The notes: a model not told the origin generated them from the letters alone. DNA of 42,376 nt from Streptomyces sp. WM6378 (GCF_001279695.1 NZ_LGDD01000329.1:1-42376), one strand, 5' to 3'. Positions 9,001-16,942 are shown, counted from the stretch's first letter. Numbers and translations: made by a program.

Positions 9001-10034
9001 TACGGATCGCGACGCAGTCGATGTTCGGCACCCAGCTGGAGCTGCGGCTCAACGACCCGTCCGACTCCTCGATCGACCGCAAGCTGTCCGAGACGCTCGC
9101 CCAGGACACCCCCGGGCGGGTCCTGACCAACGGCAAGCTGTTCGCGCAGGCCGCCCTTCCGCGCACCGACTCGGTCGCCTCGTCCGCCGACCTCGGGCCC
9201 GCCCTGGAGGACGCGGCGCGGACCATACGCGCCACCTGGCACGGTGAACTCGCTTCTCCCGTACGGGTGTTGCCGACCCGGCTGCCCGCACAGCGGCTTC
9301 CCTCGCCGGCCGCCGAGCCGAGGCGGATCCCGATCGCGGTCGACCAGGACGCGCTCGATCCCGTGCTCCTCGACCTGTTCGAGCACGACCAGCACCTGCT
9401 GATCCTGGGCGACAACGAGTGCGGCAAGACCAATCTGCTCAAGCTCATCGCCCAGCAGTTCACCGCCCGCTACAGCGACGAGGAGCTGGTCTTCGCCGTG
9501 TTCGACCCGCGCCGCGGTCTTCGCGGCGTGGTGCCCGAGCCGTACCGCGGGGGCTACGCGCACAACGCGAAGATCAGCGTGGGGCTCGCCTCGGGGATCG
9601 CCGCCGAGCTGGAGAAGCGGCTGCCGGACGAGACCGTCGACCACGACGCGCTGCCGGACGGGCCCTCGTTCAGCGGGCCGCGCATCGTCATCCTGGTCGA
9701 CGACTACGACATCCTGACCACCGCGGGCCAGCAGCCCCTCGCACCGTTCCTGCCGTACATCTCCTCCGCGCAGGACATCGGGCTGCACTTCGTGGTGGCC
9801 CGTCGCGTCGCGGGCTCCTCGCGGGCGCTGTACGAACCGTTCCTGACCACCCTGCGCGAGACGGGCACCGCCGCGCTCGTGATGACCGGCGACCGCACGG
9901 AGGGCCAGCTGTTCCCGGGCCTGTACGCGTCCGCGCAGCCGCCGGGCCGCGGCTTCCTGGTGCGCCGCGGCCGCCGCCACCAGCTCGTCCAGACCGCCCT
10001 CGCCCACCAGCCGGAAGAAGCAGAGCACTCGTGA
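6027..10034 (+). CDS. eccC: type VII secretion FtsK/SpoIIIE ATPase EccC (fused EccCa-EccCb)
   Basis: 1335 residues, the full length of a fused EccC. Two transmembrane helices lie at about residues 33-80 (TALLPMAGVMSSVIMMTVI and GAIVLVVALLGAVALFL). Three FtsK-like ATPase domains follow: Walker A GATGSGKS near residue 496 with LVLVDYKGG and VVIDEFGE; GGPQSGKTT near 842 with VVLLVDGYGAL; and GDNECGKT near 1129 with IVILVDDYDIL. EccC is the motor that recognises WXG100-type C-terminal signals and drives export. The ATGA overlap with the gene before and the GTGA overlap with the gene after show tight translational coupling. The first nucleotide site looks canonical; the third keeps the Lys but has an unusual NEC insert. 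Confidence 0.95.
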   Translation: MTLHQVHRPARSTRPAAAAAPRAIEPPPNLPEGKTGTAATALLPMAGVMSSVIMMTVIRNSQFAGLGAIVLVVALLGAVALFLSQRGKAQRTRRTQRERYLEYLEEQREELGAVERESRLQARLLNPPPQALYDLLRDPARLWERRRGDADFLRVRVGTGTVPTQDLSIGQNSAQGVLTPPDPFMLNEARALVARYATATESPLTVPLDRAANVSVVGDREGVLRVARALLVQAAVTHAPDDLAIALGVPGDRLDDWEWAKWLPHVLDALESDGPVAARRIAPSMPQLARLMRTDLRQRASYAAEVRRGLSDRNALMMIDRLLVVSDEYGAPAEELPRPDTAVGLTEMGVTVLHLLEQQVHEPDHVTVRISVDGDRVTVEDLRDPANPAPPMSYGLSDEVSTAGAEGLARMLAPLRLSAESVAEGTPVTGPVDFPQLLGIDDPADLDIDRLWAPRGERAFLRVPIGLDDRHQPVLLDLKESSELGMGPHGLCVGATGSGKSELLRTLVLALVAGHPPEDLALVLVDYKGGATFAPFAELPHVAGVITNLENQAGLVERVHTSLAGEVKRRQQVLKDAGNVADIGHYAALRAERPELEPLPHLFVVIDEFGELLTAKPDFIDLFLSIGRIGRSIGVHLLLSSQRIEGGKLKGLDTYLSYRLGLRTFSADESRTVLDTTDAFHLPPLPGFGYLKVDTSTYERFKAGYVSGAYRGPAVLEQQDDTPLAWPYPTFNSPSQEESSEASAEPQMRERETGPTVMSAMVDQLRAAAEPVRRIWLPPLPQAISLDAAAGPLQVSEHGLQLAHRPGPMRVPLGLLDDPGRQWQGPWTLDLTVAGGHVAVIGGPQSGKTTLLRTLALSLALTHTPAQVALYGLDLVGGGLAALAGLPHVGGIAGRADHERAARTVAEVRAMLAAREELFREHGIDSVDELRGLRAQGRLPELGSTDVVLLVDGYGALRDEFAALDDDVADLLKRGSGYGIHIVAGMLRWNDVRIATQSMFGTQLELRLNDPSDSSIDRKLSETLAQDTPGRVLTNGKLFAQAALPRTDSVASSADLGPALEDAARTIRATWHGELASPVRVLPTRLPAQRLPSPAAEPRRIPIAVDQDALDPVLLDLFEHDQHLLILGDNECGKTNLLKLIAQQFTARYSDEELVFAVFDPRRGLRGVVPEPYRGGYAHNAKISVGLASGIAAELEKRLPDETVDHDALPDGPSFSGPRIVILVDDYDILTTAGQQPLAPFLPYISSAQDIGLHFVVARRVAGSSRALYEPFLTTLRETGTAALVMTGDRTEGQLFPGLYASAQPPGRGFLVRRGRRHQLVQTALAHQPEEAEHS

Positions 10035-11449
10035 CCAAGGACGTCATCGCCCTCACCCCGAAGATGCCGGACACCTGGGCCCTGCTCGCCGGCCTTTACG
10101 CGGGCGGGCCCGGGCTCTCCGTCGACACCGGCCACGACGGGGCGGTGGTCCAGCTCTGCGCGGCGGACGGCCGCCCGCTCGTGTCCCTGGAGGCGCCGCT
10201 GCTCGTCCAGGTGCCCGGCGAGGCCGAGCGCCTCCTGGGAGGTCAAGTCACCTCCCCCGAGGGCCCGTTCTGGTGGACGGAGGCGCGGGCCTCCACGGCC
10301 GCCCCCGAGGCCGAGCGGCTCGCCGGGTCGGTGGCCGGGCGGCTCACCACCCTGCTCGGCGGCACCGCGTGGCCGCCCGGCGCCGCGAGCACCGAGGTCG
10401 TCCCGGTGGCCGAGGACGCCGAGGTGAGCGCGCGGCCCGCGGCCGGCGGGGCGCACCCCACCGTGGACGTGCTCACCGAGTCGACCGCCGTCGTCATGTG
10501 CGACCGGCCGGTCATCGCGCTGACCGCGTGGCTCTCGCACATCCTGCGCGCCGCCGTCGAGAGCCGCCGCGCGCTCCAGATCGTGACCCCGCCCGGCGTG
10601 CGGCTCAGCCTTCCGCTGCGTACGGCACTGACGGGCGCGCCCAACCGCTGGGTGGTCAAGGACCCCGACTGCGGGTACTACGACGGGCTTTCCGGCGCGG
10701 TCCTGCGCTGGCAGGACGGCACGTTCGCGCCGGCCCGGGACGCTTCGGGCCAGGCGGTCGTGGCCGAGGCGTTCAGCGCGCCCGCGCTCACCTCCGAGCG
10801 GCAGCTGATCGTCGCGTTCCGCACGGTGCACAACGCGGACGAGAACCTGGTCCTTGGCCGCGCCCTGTCGGCCGCCTGGGAAGCGTTGACCGGCGCGGCC
10901 CCGTCAGGCTGGGGCACCGCGGAGCCCATCAACCTCCCTTGGTCCGCACGGAAGTTGACCGACCTCGCCCGCGACCGGGCACCCGAATCGACCCAGCTGC
11001 TCGCCGTCGGCGACCCGGCGCGGCCCGCGCTCGCGGGGCTCCGGGTGACGCGGGTGGAGCGGGGCGTGGCAGCGGACGCGACGCTGACGCTGGGGTACGG
11101 GGCGGATGAGGCGCCCCCGCTGGACGCGGTCGAGCCGCTGGCTCGCACCCTGGCCGGCTCGCACGGCCTGACCCACATGCTGGTCTCCCTGCGCCGGGGC
11201 CGCCGGGACCTGGCCGTCCCGGCCCATTTCGAGGCCCCGCCGATCCCGGTGTCGTACACGCTGGGGGCGGAGGGGGTGCGGGCCGCCGGCCTGGCCCACG
11301 CCCAGCGCCCCCCGCTGTCCCTGCGCCCCGTCCAACTCGGCCCGGACGCGGGGCTCGCGCTGTACTACCCGCTCGGGGACGGTACGGATGCGGGCACGTG
11401 GCCGATGCTGGAGAAGCTGACGACGCATTTGGAGGGCCCTCGGGCCTAG
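10031..11449 (+). CDS. DUF6177-like protein at the end of the T7SS operon
   Basis: 472 residues, GTG start overlapping the eccC stop by 4 bp. There is no signal peptide and no clear transmembrane helix. The N-terminal half (MPDTWALLAGLYAGGPGL, PLVSLEAPLLVQVPGEAERLLGG) and the C-terminal half (ending ALYYPLGDGTDAGTWPMLEKLTTHLEG) each look like mixed alpha/beta units. The sequence and its position after eccC match the Streptomyces DUF6177 family as I remember it, which has no assigned function. By position it might replace EccE or an EspG-like chaperone, but nothing in the sequence proves that. The next gene is on the opposite strand. Confidence 0.72.
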   Translation: MTKDVIALTPKMPDTWALLAGLYAGGPGLSVDTGHDGAVVQLCAADGRPLVSLEAPLLVQVPGEAERLLGGQVTSPEGPFWWTEARASTAAPEAERLAGSVAGRLTTLLGGTAWPPGAASTEVVPVAEDAEVSARPAAGGAHPTVDVLTESTAVVMCDRPVIALTAWLSHILRAAVESRRALQIVTPPGVRLSLPLRTALTGAPNRWVVKDPDCGYYDGLSGAVLRWQDGTFAPARDASGQAVVAEAFSAPALTSERQLIVAFRTVHNADENLVLGRALSAAWEALTGAAPSGWGTAEPINLPWSARKLTDLARDRAPESTQLLAVGDPARPALAGLRVTRVERGVAADATLTLGYGADEAPPLDAVEPLARTLAGSHGLTHMLVSLRRGRRDLAVPAHFEAPPIPVSYTLGAEGVRAAGLAHAQRPPLSLRPVQLGPDAGLALYYPLGDGTDAGTWPMLEKLTTHLEGPRA

Positions 11450-11461
11450 CTCAGCCATAGC

Positions 11462-11472
11462 CCCCTAAGGGG
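11462..11472. terminator. short hairpin between convergent genes
   Basis: CCCC-TAA-GGGG sits between the T7SS operon and the convergent phosphatase gene, which end 41 bp apart. The stem is short and there is no T-run, so it is only a weak candidate. Confidence 0.3.
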
Positions 11473-11490
11473 TGAACCAGCACTTCACGG

Positions 11491-12579
11491 CTACTCGCGA
11501 TGGCGGAGAAGCAGCATCGCCGCGTCGTCGTGCAACGGTCCCTCCGTGTGGAGCATGAGGTCCCGCCGGAGGGCCTCAAGGGCCGCTTCCGGGTCGGGGT
11601 CCTTCAGGAGCGGGGTGCGGGCGCCCAGGGGGTAGAACTCGCCCGATCTGTCGCGGGCCTCGGTCACCCCGTCGGTGTAGAGCAGGAGCTGGTCGCCGGG
11701 GGCGAACGGGACCCGGAAGGGCTGTGGGCCGTCCCCCGAGCCGAGCCCCAGGCCGAGCGGCAGCGCGTACGACGCGGGTTCGGGGAAGGACACCGAGCCG
11801 TCGGACCGTACCAACAGGGGCGGCGGATGGCCGTAGTTGAGGAACACCGCCCCGTTCGCGGGGTCGAGCTCGGCGATGATCGCGGTGACGAACTTCTCGC
11901 CCTCCAGGGCCCGCCCGGCCGCCCGCTCCACCCGCGCGCCCACCCCCTTCAGGTCCGGCTCGTCGTGCGCGGCCTCCCGGAACGCGCCGAGCACCACGGC
12001 CGCCGTCTCCACCGATTCGAGCCCCTTGCCCTGGACGTCCCCGATGATCACGCGCACCCCTCCGGGCGCCGCCACCACCTCGTACAGGTCGCCGCCGATC
12101 CTCGCCTCCGCGACCGCCGAGGTGTACGAGACCGCCGCGCGCAGATGTCCCGCACTGCGCGGCACCGGCCGCAGCAGCACCCGCTGGGCGACCTCGGCGA
12201 TGGAGCGCATGCCGGCGAGTTCGGCCTCGCGGCGCTGGCGCATCACGGATCCGGCCACGCCCACCGCGGTGACCCCCGCGACGGCGGCCAGCGAGGCGAA
12301 GCCCCGGCGCTCCTCGAAGAGCTCGCTGTAGATCCCGAGCCCGACCCCGGCGACCAGCGCGATCAGGCCCACGACGACGGTGCGCCGCCAGCCGCCGACC
12401 AGACCGGCGAAGGCGGGGCCGAGCGAGACCAGCGGCAGCAGCCCGACCGTGGGGCCCGCGATCAGGTTGGCCACGACGACCAGCGCCATCACCACGTACG
12501 GCAGAACCGAGAGCACGAGGGGGTCCGGCCTGCGCCGTCCCTCGGTACGGGTGTGGCCGTCGCCGCTTCTGCGCACCAT
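11491..12579 (-). CDS. membrane-anchored SpoIIE/RsbU-type PP2C serine phosphatase
   Basis: 362 residues. Three to four hydrophobic helices at the N-terminus (VLSVLPYVVMALVVVANLIAG, VGLIALVAGVGLGIYSEL, AGVTAVGVAGSVM) are followed by a helical linker and a C-terminal SpoIIE phosphatase domain. The metal-binding motifs are visible: RIGGDLYEVV, VIIGDVQGKG, LLYTDGVTEARD and a final HDDAAMLLLR. Such proteins dephosphorylate anti-sigma-factor antagonists in partner-switching pathways. No antagonist or anti-sigma gene is next to it. Start at 12579 was chosen over an upstream ATG at 12612 because of the AAAGGGG site. Confidence 0.9.
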   Translation of the reverse strand: MVRRSGDGHTRTEGRRRPDPLVLSVLPYVVMALVVVANLIAGPTVGLLPLVSLGPAFAGLVGGWRRTVVVGLIALVAGVGLGIYSELFEERRGFASLAAVAGVTAVGVAGSVMRQRREAELAGMRSIAEVAQRVLLRPVPRSAGHLRAAVSYTSAVAEARIGGDLYEVVAAPGGVRVIIGDVQGKGLESVETAAVVLGAFREAAHDEPDLKGVGARVERAAGRALEGEKFVTAIIAELDPANGAVFLNYGHPPPLLVRSDGSVSFPEPASYALPLGLGLGSGDGPQPFRVPFAPGDQLLLYTDGVTEARDRSGEFYPLGARTPLLKDPDPEAALEALRRDLMLHTEGPLHDDAAMLLLRHRE

Positions 12580-12586
12580 GACCGCA

Positions 12587-12593
12587 CCCCTTT
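12587..12593 (-). promoter_or_regulatory. ribosome binding site for the SpoIIE-type phosphatase
   Basis: On the minus strand AAAGGGG ends seven bases before ATG 12579. This favours that start over the ATG 11 codons upstream. Confidence 0.6.
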
Positions 12594-12679
12594 CACACCC
12601 TTGGGCATCCATTCGCCATCGCGGACGCGCCGCAACCCTTCCGTTATCGAATCGAGGCCGCGGGCCGCGAGTACGGAGG

Positions 12680-13735
12680 TCAGGCGCTGGCCCGCTTCTT
12701 CGGGGCCGCCTTCTTCGCCGCGGTCTTCTTGGCGGTGGTGGCGGTGGACTTCTTCGCCCCGGTGGACTTGGGGCTCGACTCCGCGGTCTTCTTGGTGGCG
12801 GTGCTCTTCTTGGCCTGCGCGGTCTTGGTCTGCGCGGTCTTCTTCGCCGCAGGGGCCCTCTTCGCCGCCGTCTTCTTCGCCGGCGCGGACTTGCGGGGCT
12901 TGCGCGCGCTCAGCTCGGTGACCTCGGCGACCTCCCCCTCGTCCTCCTCGCCCTCCCCGCGCGCGGCCTTCGCGGCCTTGACGCTGCTCTCCAGTGCCGC
13001 CATCAGGTCGATGACCTTGCCTCCCTTGGCGGCGGGCGCCTCCTGCGCCTGGGGCAGCGCGCCGTCCGCCTTCGCGGCGATGAGCTCCTCGACGGCCGCC
13101 CGGTAGTCGTCGTGCAGGGTCGACATGTCCACTTCCCCGAGGGTGTCCATCAGGGCGTCGGCCAGGTCGAGTTCGGCCTCGCGGACGCTGACGTCGGCCT
13201 CGGGGGCGGCGTCCTCGGACGCCCGGATCTCGTCCGGCCACAGCAGCCCGTGCATCGCGATGACGTCGTCCACCACCCGCAGCATGCCGAGCCGCTCCCG
13301 CCCGCGCAGCGCGAACTTGGCGATGGCGACCTTCTGGCTGCGCTTGAGGGCCTCGCGCAGCAGGGTGTACGGCTTCGCGGCGGGCACCCCGTTCGCGGAG
13401 AGGTAGTACGCGGCGTCCATCTGGAGCGGGTCGATCGTGTCGGCGGGCACGAACGCCACGATCTCGATCGTCTTGGCGGTGGGCAGCGGCAGCGAGGACA
13501 GATCGGCGTCGGTGATCGGGATCATCGAGCCGTCGGCGTCCTCGTACGCCTTGCCGATCTCCTCGGTGCTGAGCTCCTCGCCGTCCAGCTCGCACACCTT
13601 GCGGTAGCGGACCCGGCCGCCGTCCGCCGTGTGGATCTGGCGGAACGAGATCGAGTGGTTCTCGGTGGCGTTCACGAGCTTGATCGGGATGCTGACCAGG
13701 CCGAACGAAATGGCACCGTTCCAGATGGATCGCAC
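12680..13735 (-). CDS. ku: non-homologous end-joining protein Ku
   Basis: 351 residues with GTG start and a strong site (AGAGGAG). The Ku core begins at once (MRSIWNGAISFGLVSIPIKL) and covers about residues 1-255. Typical bacterial Ku segments are YRKVCELDGEEL, LMDTLGEVDMSTLHDDYR and GGKVIDLMAALESSVK. The last ~90 residues are a Lys/Ala-rich tail with repeated KKTA/KKST units like histone H1, a known feature of actinobacterial Ku that adds DNA binding. Ku binds double-strand ends and recruits LigD. It is transcribed divergently from the LigD polymerase and ligase genes with 59 bp between. Confidence 0.95.
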   Translation of the reverse strand: MRSIWNGAISFGLVSIPIKLVNATENHSISFRQIHTADGGRVRYRKVCELDGEELSTEEIGKAYEDADGSMIPITDADLSSLPLPTAKTIEIVAFVPADTIDPLQMDAAYYLSANGVPAAKPYTLLREALKRSQKVAIAKFALRGRERLGMLRVVDDVIAMHGLLWPDEIRASEDAAPEADVSVREAELDLADALMDTLGEVDMSTLHDDYRAAVEELIAAKADGALPQAQEAPAAKGGKVIDLMAALESSVKAAKAARGEGEEDEGEVAEVTELSARKPRKSAPAKKTAAKRAPAAKKTAQTKTAQAKKSTATKKTAESSPKSTGAKKSTATTAKKTAAKKAAPKKRASA

Positions 13736-13762
13736 GTTCTCTCCTCTTCGTCCCCGAGGAGT

Positions 13763-13780
13763 GTGGTTCGCGTGGTTCGT
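13763..13780. repeat. tandem 9-bp direct repeat in the ku-ligD divergent promoter
   Basis: GTGGTTCGC is followed directly by GTGGTTCGT (8 of 9 identical). It lies in the 59-bp region shared by both NHEJ transcripts, about 15 bases before the ATG at 13795. Confidence 0.5.
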
Positions 13781-13794
13781 GGGACTCTCATCGT

Positions 13795-14679
13795 ATGACG
13801 CCGATCACGGAGGTGGAGGGGCGGCGGATCGCCCTGTCGAATCTGGAGAAGGTGCTTTACCCGGCGACCGGCACCACCAAGGGCGAGCTCCTGCACTACT
13901 GCGCCACGGTCTCGGGCCCGCTCCTGGCCCAGCTGGACAACCGCCCGGTGTCGTTCCTGCGCTTCCCGGACGGTCCCGGGGGCCAGCGCTTCTTCACCAA
14001 GAATCCGCCGCCGGGCACGCCCTCCTGGGTGAGGACGGCCGCGGTGCCGCGCTCCGAGGACAAGGCGGCCCGGCAGGTCGTGGTCGCCGATCTGGCCACC
14101 CTGATGTGGGCGGCGAACCTGGTCGTGGAGTTCCACCCCCCGCAGTGGCGGGGGGACGCCCCCGCCGAGGCCGACCGCCTTGTCCTCGACCTCGACCCGG
14201 GCGAGCCCGCGAGCGTGGTGGAGTGCTGCGCGGTGGCGGTGTGGCTGCGGGACAGACTCGCGGCGGACGGGCTGCACGCGTACGCCAAGACCTCCGGCGC
14301 CAAGGGGCTGCACCTGCTCTGCCCGCTGGAGCCGACCCCCTCCGATCAGGTCTCGGCGTACGCGAAGACGCTGGCCAGGGAGGCGGAGGCGGCCCTGCCC
14401 GAGCTGGTCACGCACAAGATGGCGAAGGCGCTGCGCCCCGGCAAGGTGTTCGTCGACTTCAGCCAGAACGCCGCCGCGAAGACCACCGCGACGCCCTACA
14501 CCGTGCGCGCCAAGGAGCGCCCCACGGTGTCGGCCCCGGTGTCCTGGGCGGAGGTCGAGTCGTGCGGAGCCCCGGCCGACCTGACGTTCCTGATCGGCGA
14601 CATCGGGCCCCGCCTGGACCGCGACGGCGACCTGCTCGCGCCGCTGGCCGACCCCGAGCGGGCGGGCCGGCTGCCATGA
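13795..14679 (+). CDS. ligD: LigD-type DNA polymerase/primase (stand-alone polymerase domain)
   Basis: 294 residues, a single archaeo-eukaryotic-primase-like LigD polymerase domain. Visible signatures are the SNLEKVLYPATGTTKGELLHYC opening, LRFPDGPGGQRFFTKN, the catalytic LDLDPG pair (Asp about residues 132 and 134) and the KTSGAKGLH nucleotide-binding loop. The enzyme fills gaps at Ku-bound ends, often with ribonucleotides. In many bacteria polymerase, nuclease and ligase are fused; here the polymerase is separate and overlaps the ligase gene by 4 bp (ATGA). No LigD 3'-phosphoesterase domain is present in either protein. Confidence 0.93.
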   Translation: MTPITEVEGRRIALSNLEKVLYPATGTTKGELLHYCATVSGPLLAQLDNRPVSFLRFPDGPGGQRFFTKNPPPGTPSWVRTAAVPRSEDKAARQVVVADLATLMWAANLVVEFHPPQWRGDAPAEADRLVLDLDPGEPASVVECCAVAVWLRDRLAADGLHAYAKTSGAKGLHLLCPLEPTPSDQVSAYAKTLAREAEAALPELVTHKMAKALRPGKVFVDFSQNAAAKTTATPYTVRAKERPTVSAPVSWAEVESCGAPADLTFLIGDIGPRLDRDGDLLAPLADPERAGRLP

Positions 14680-15581
14680 GTGCCCCGGCGCTGCGGCCCC
14701 CGCTCACCGTCGCCCTCGCCGAGGCGGTGGCCACGCTGCCGCGCGGGGCGGGCTGGGCGTACGAGCCGAAGTTCGACGGGCACCGGATGGTGGTGTTCCG
14801 GGAGGCGGAGCGGGTCGTGCTCCAGGCCCGCTCGGGGCGCATCATCACCGGCGCGTTCCCCGATCTGGCCGACGCGGCAAGGGAGTTGACGCCCGGGACG
14901 GTCCTGGACGGGGAGGTCGTGGTGTGGTCCGGCGGGCGCACCGACTTCGCGGCGGTCCAGCGCCGCGCCGCCGCCACCCCCGCCCGGGCCCCGCTCCTGG
15001 CCCGCCGCCTGCCCGCCTCGTACGCGGCCTTCGACCTGCTCGCGGACGCGGGCCTGGACCTGCGGGCCGAGCCGTACGAGCGCCGCCGGGCCCGGCTCCT
15101 GGAGGTGCTCGCCCCGCTCGGGCCGCCGCTCCAGGCCGTGCTTATGACGACCTCGGTGGACACCGCGCTGACCTGGTACGAGACGCTGCCCGCGAGCGGC
15201 ATCGAGGGCCTGGTCGCCAAGCGTCTCGACGCCCCGTACCGGGCCGGGCGCCGCGCCTGGCGCAAGCTGCGGCACACCGACACCCGCGAGGCGGTGGTCG
15301 TCGGACACACCGGCAGCGCGGCCCGGCCGGCCGCGCTCGTCCTGGTGCTGCCCGGCGACGACGTGCCGGTGGTGTCGGGCCCGCTGTCCGCCGCCCTGCG
15401 CGCGGAGGCCGGCCGCGCGCTCGCCCCGCTCGCGGCCGAGGGCGGCGGCACGGCGGTCGCGGCCGGGCTCGGCGAAGTGGCGTACCGGGCGGTCGCGGAG
15501 GGCCTGCTCGCGGAGGTCGAGTGGGCGACCACGCGGCACGCGGGGGCGGTCGTGCTGCGGCTGCGGGACGCCGGGGGCTGA
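14676..15581 (+). CDS. ATP-dependent DNA ligase (LigD/LigC-type ligase domain)
   Basis: 301 residues. The nucleotidylation motif EPKFDGHR has its Lys at about residue 32. Other motifs in order are VVLQARSG, VLDGEVVVW, YAAFDLLAD, IEGLVAKRLD and AWRKLRH, followed by a short OB-fold. The size and order match the ligase half of LigD or the small LigC ligases. It seals nicks after gap filling by the polymerase encoded just before it, whose stop codon it overlaps. The convergent NERD-domain gene ends 16 bp away. Confidence 0.93.
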   Translation: MSAPALRPPLTVALAEAVATLPRGAGWAYEPKFDGHRMVVFREAERVVLQARSGRIITGAFPDLADAARELTPGTVLDGEVVVWSGGRTDFAAVQRRAAATPARAPLLARRLPASYAAFDLLADAGLDLRAEPYERRRARLLEVLAPLGPPLQAVLMTTSVDTALTWYETLPASGIEGLVAKRLDAPYRAGRRAWRKLRHTDTREAVVVGHTGSAARPAALVLVLPGDDVPVVSGPLSAALRAEAGRALAPLAAEGGGTAVAAGLGEVAYRAVAEGLLAEVEWATTRHAGAVVLRLRDAGG

Positions 15582-15597
15582 CCGGACACAGGGGCCC

Positions 15598-16401
15598 TCA
15601 GACCCGCAGCCACGTCCTGCGGTCCCGGGCCGTCCAGTACAAGGACTCCACGTCGGCCGGTTTCAGGACGCCGCCGAGGCGCGCGAGGTCCGGGATCTCG
15701 CTGTCCTTCAGGACGCTCACGCCCCGGATCCCCGGCGGGCCGAGCTCGACCCGTTCCGCGCCGACCAGGACGAGGACGGGCCGGACCGCCGCCGCGAGGG
15801 CGAGCGAGGCGCGCTCGGCCTCGCGGCGGGCGTGGCGCAGATACGGCACGGAGGCGGCTCTGCCCACGGTGACCAGCGGGTCGGCGATCCGCACCCGGTG
15901 CCGCTGGGCAGCCAGCGAGTGCACGGTGAGGACGCCCGCGGGCCCGACGAGCAGATGGTCGATCCTGGCCTCCCCCGGCAGCGGAACCGAATGCAGGACC
16001 CGCCAGCCCGCGCCTTCGAGCCGCTCAAGGGCGGCCCCGGCGAGCTGCTGCGCGGCGAGCTCCCGGCGGCGCGGGTCGGCCCTGAACCGGTGCTGGGGCT
16101 CGTACCGCTCCAGCTCGGTCAGGAGCGCCTCGCCGGGCCGGTTGGGCGCGAGGTCGTCGTCGGGGTGCAGGGAGAGCCGGGCCAGGTCGGCGGGGGTCGG
16201 CACGGGCGGCGGGCCGACGAGCAGTTCCCCCACGGCGTACGGGCGCAGCGCGGCGAGCACCTCGTCCCTGCGGTCGTCGAGCAGCAGCGATACGCGTCCG
16301 GTGTCGCGGTCGTACCAGGCGACGCTGCGCCCGTCCGGGAGGCTGACGTACAGTCGCGCCTGTCCGTGCCGGTGTACCGGTGTGACCCGCAGTCCTGCCA
16401 T
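15598..16401 (-). CDS. NERD-domain predicted nuclease
   Basis: 267 residues, no signal peptide. The N-terminal ~100 residues (VAWYDRDTGRVSLLLDD) are not recognised. The central part shows the NERD pattern: a helix with ALERLEGAGWRVLHSVPLP, then ARIDHLLVGPAGVLTVHS, where the Asp and the following strand are the usual PD-(D/E)XK-like positions, and VLVLVGAE later. NERD proteins are predicted nucleases, many without tested substrates. It lies convergent to the NHEJ ligase gene; a repair role is possible but only inferred. Confidence 0.75.
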   Translation of the reverse strand: MAGLRVTPVHRHGQARLYVSLPDGRSVAWYDRDTGRVSLLLDDRRDEVLAALRPYAVGELLVGPPPVPTPADLARLSLHPDDDLAPNRPGEALLTELERYEPQHRFRADPRRRELAAQQLAGAALERLEGAGWRVLHSVPLPGEARIDHLLVGPAGVLTVHSLAAQRHRVRIADPLVTVGRAASVPYLRHARREAERASLALAAAVRPVLVLVGAERVELGPPGIRGVSVLKDSEIPDLARLGGVLKPADVESLYWTARDRRTWLRV

Positions 16402-16494
16402 GACCCATCACCCCACCACGCCCATGGGAACAGCCCGATGCCCGTGAGGGCAATAAGTCGTGTGGGCGTCGTCACAACGCGATGGACTCAGGAC

Positions 16495-16504
16495 GGTCAT
16501 GACC
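16495..16504. promoter_or_regulatory. 10-bp palindrome upstream of the zinc-ribbon gene
   Basis: GGTCATGACC is a perfect palindrome 50 bp before the ATG at 16555 and inside the divergent intergenic region. It could be a small operator. The same TCATGA core lies at the centre of the cvnA upstream dyad. Confidence 0.3.
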
Positions 16505-16554
16505 ACGACACTTACGCGCGACACGACCCAGGAATCCGGGAGGGGAACCACTCA

Positions 16555-16857
16555 ATGATCATCTTTGGCACCCGCGGCTATCTCTACCAGCTCGCGATGC
16601 TCACGCTGGTGTGCGGCAACTGCGGCAATCCTTCGGCGCACGGGCTGCGCAAGTACGTCACGAAGTTCACGCTGTTCTTCGTTCCGCTGTTCCCGATCTC
16701 GACGCGGTTCCGCATGCAGTGCACGTTCTGCGGTCTGGAGCAGCAGATCACCAAGGAGCAGGCCGAGGGCCTGCTGGCCCAGCCGGTGGCTCCGCAGCAG
16801 CAGTACGGCCAGCCGCAGCCGGGCCAGATGCAGGGCCAGAACCCGTACCAGCAGTAG
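16555..16857 (+). CDS. small zinc-ribbon protein
   Basis: 100 residues; start set by the GGGAGGGG site before ATG 16555. Two Cys pairs, CGNCGN and CTFCG, separated by about 35 residues, should bind one zinc ion. A hydrophobic segment (KFTLFFVPLFPIST) lies between them. The C-terminal ~25 residues are Gln/Pro-rich (PQQQYGQPQPGQMQ). This matches the widespread actinobacterial zinc_ribbon_15-like proteins of unknown function. Confidence 0.8.
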   Translation: MIIFGTRGYLYQLAMLTLVCGNCGNPSAHGLRKYVTKFTLFFVPLFPISTRFRMQCTFCGLEQQITKEQAEGLLAQPVAPQQQYGQPQPGQMQGQNPYQQ

Positions 16858-16871
16858 GCCGGCCCGCCGCG

Positions 16872-16911
16872 CGTAACAGCACCGCCTGCTGAAGTACGGC
16901 GAGCTGTTACG
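16872..16911. promoter_or_regulatory. 9-bp inverted repeat upstream of the sortase promoter
   Basis: CGTAACAGC and GCTGTTACG are perfect inverted arms separated by 22 bp. The right arm ends about 30 bp before the -10 element of the sortase gene. A two-site operator is more likely than a terminator because the loop would be 22 bases and no T-run follows. Confidence 0.45.
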
Positions 16912-16942
16912 TACGCGGGACAAAGCCGCAATGCCGGACATT

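Noticed and set aside
5910..10028. Very long open frame antisense to eccC
   Set aside because: It mirrors the codon bias of eccC, its translation is Arg/Gly/His-rich low-complexity sequence with no domain, and the plus-strand gene has clear ATPase motifs.
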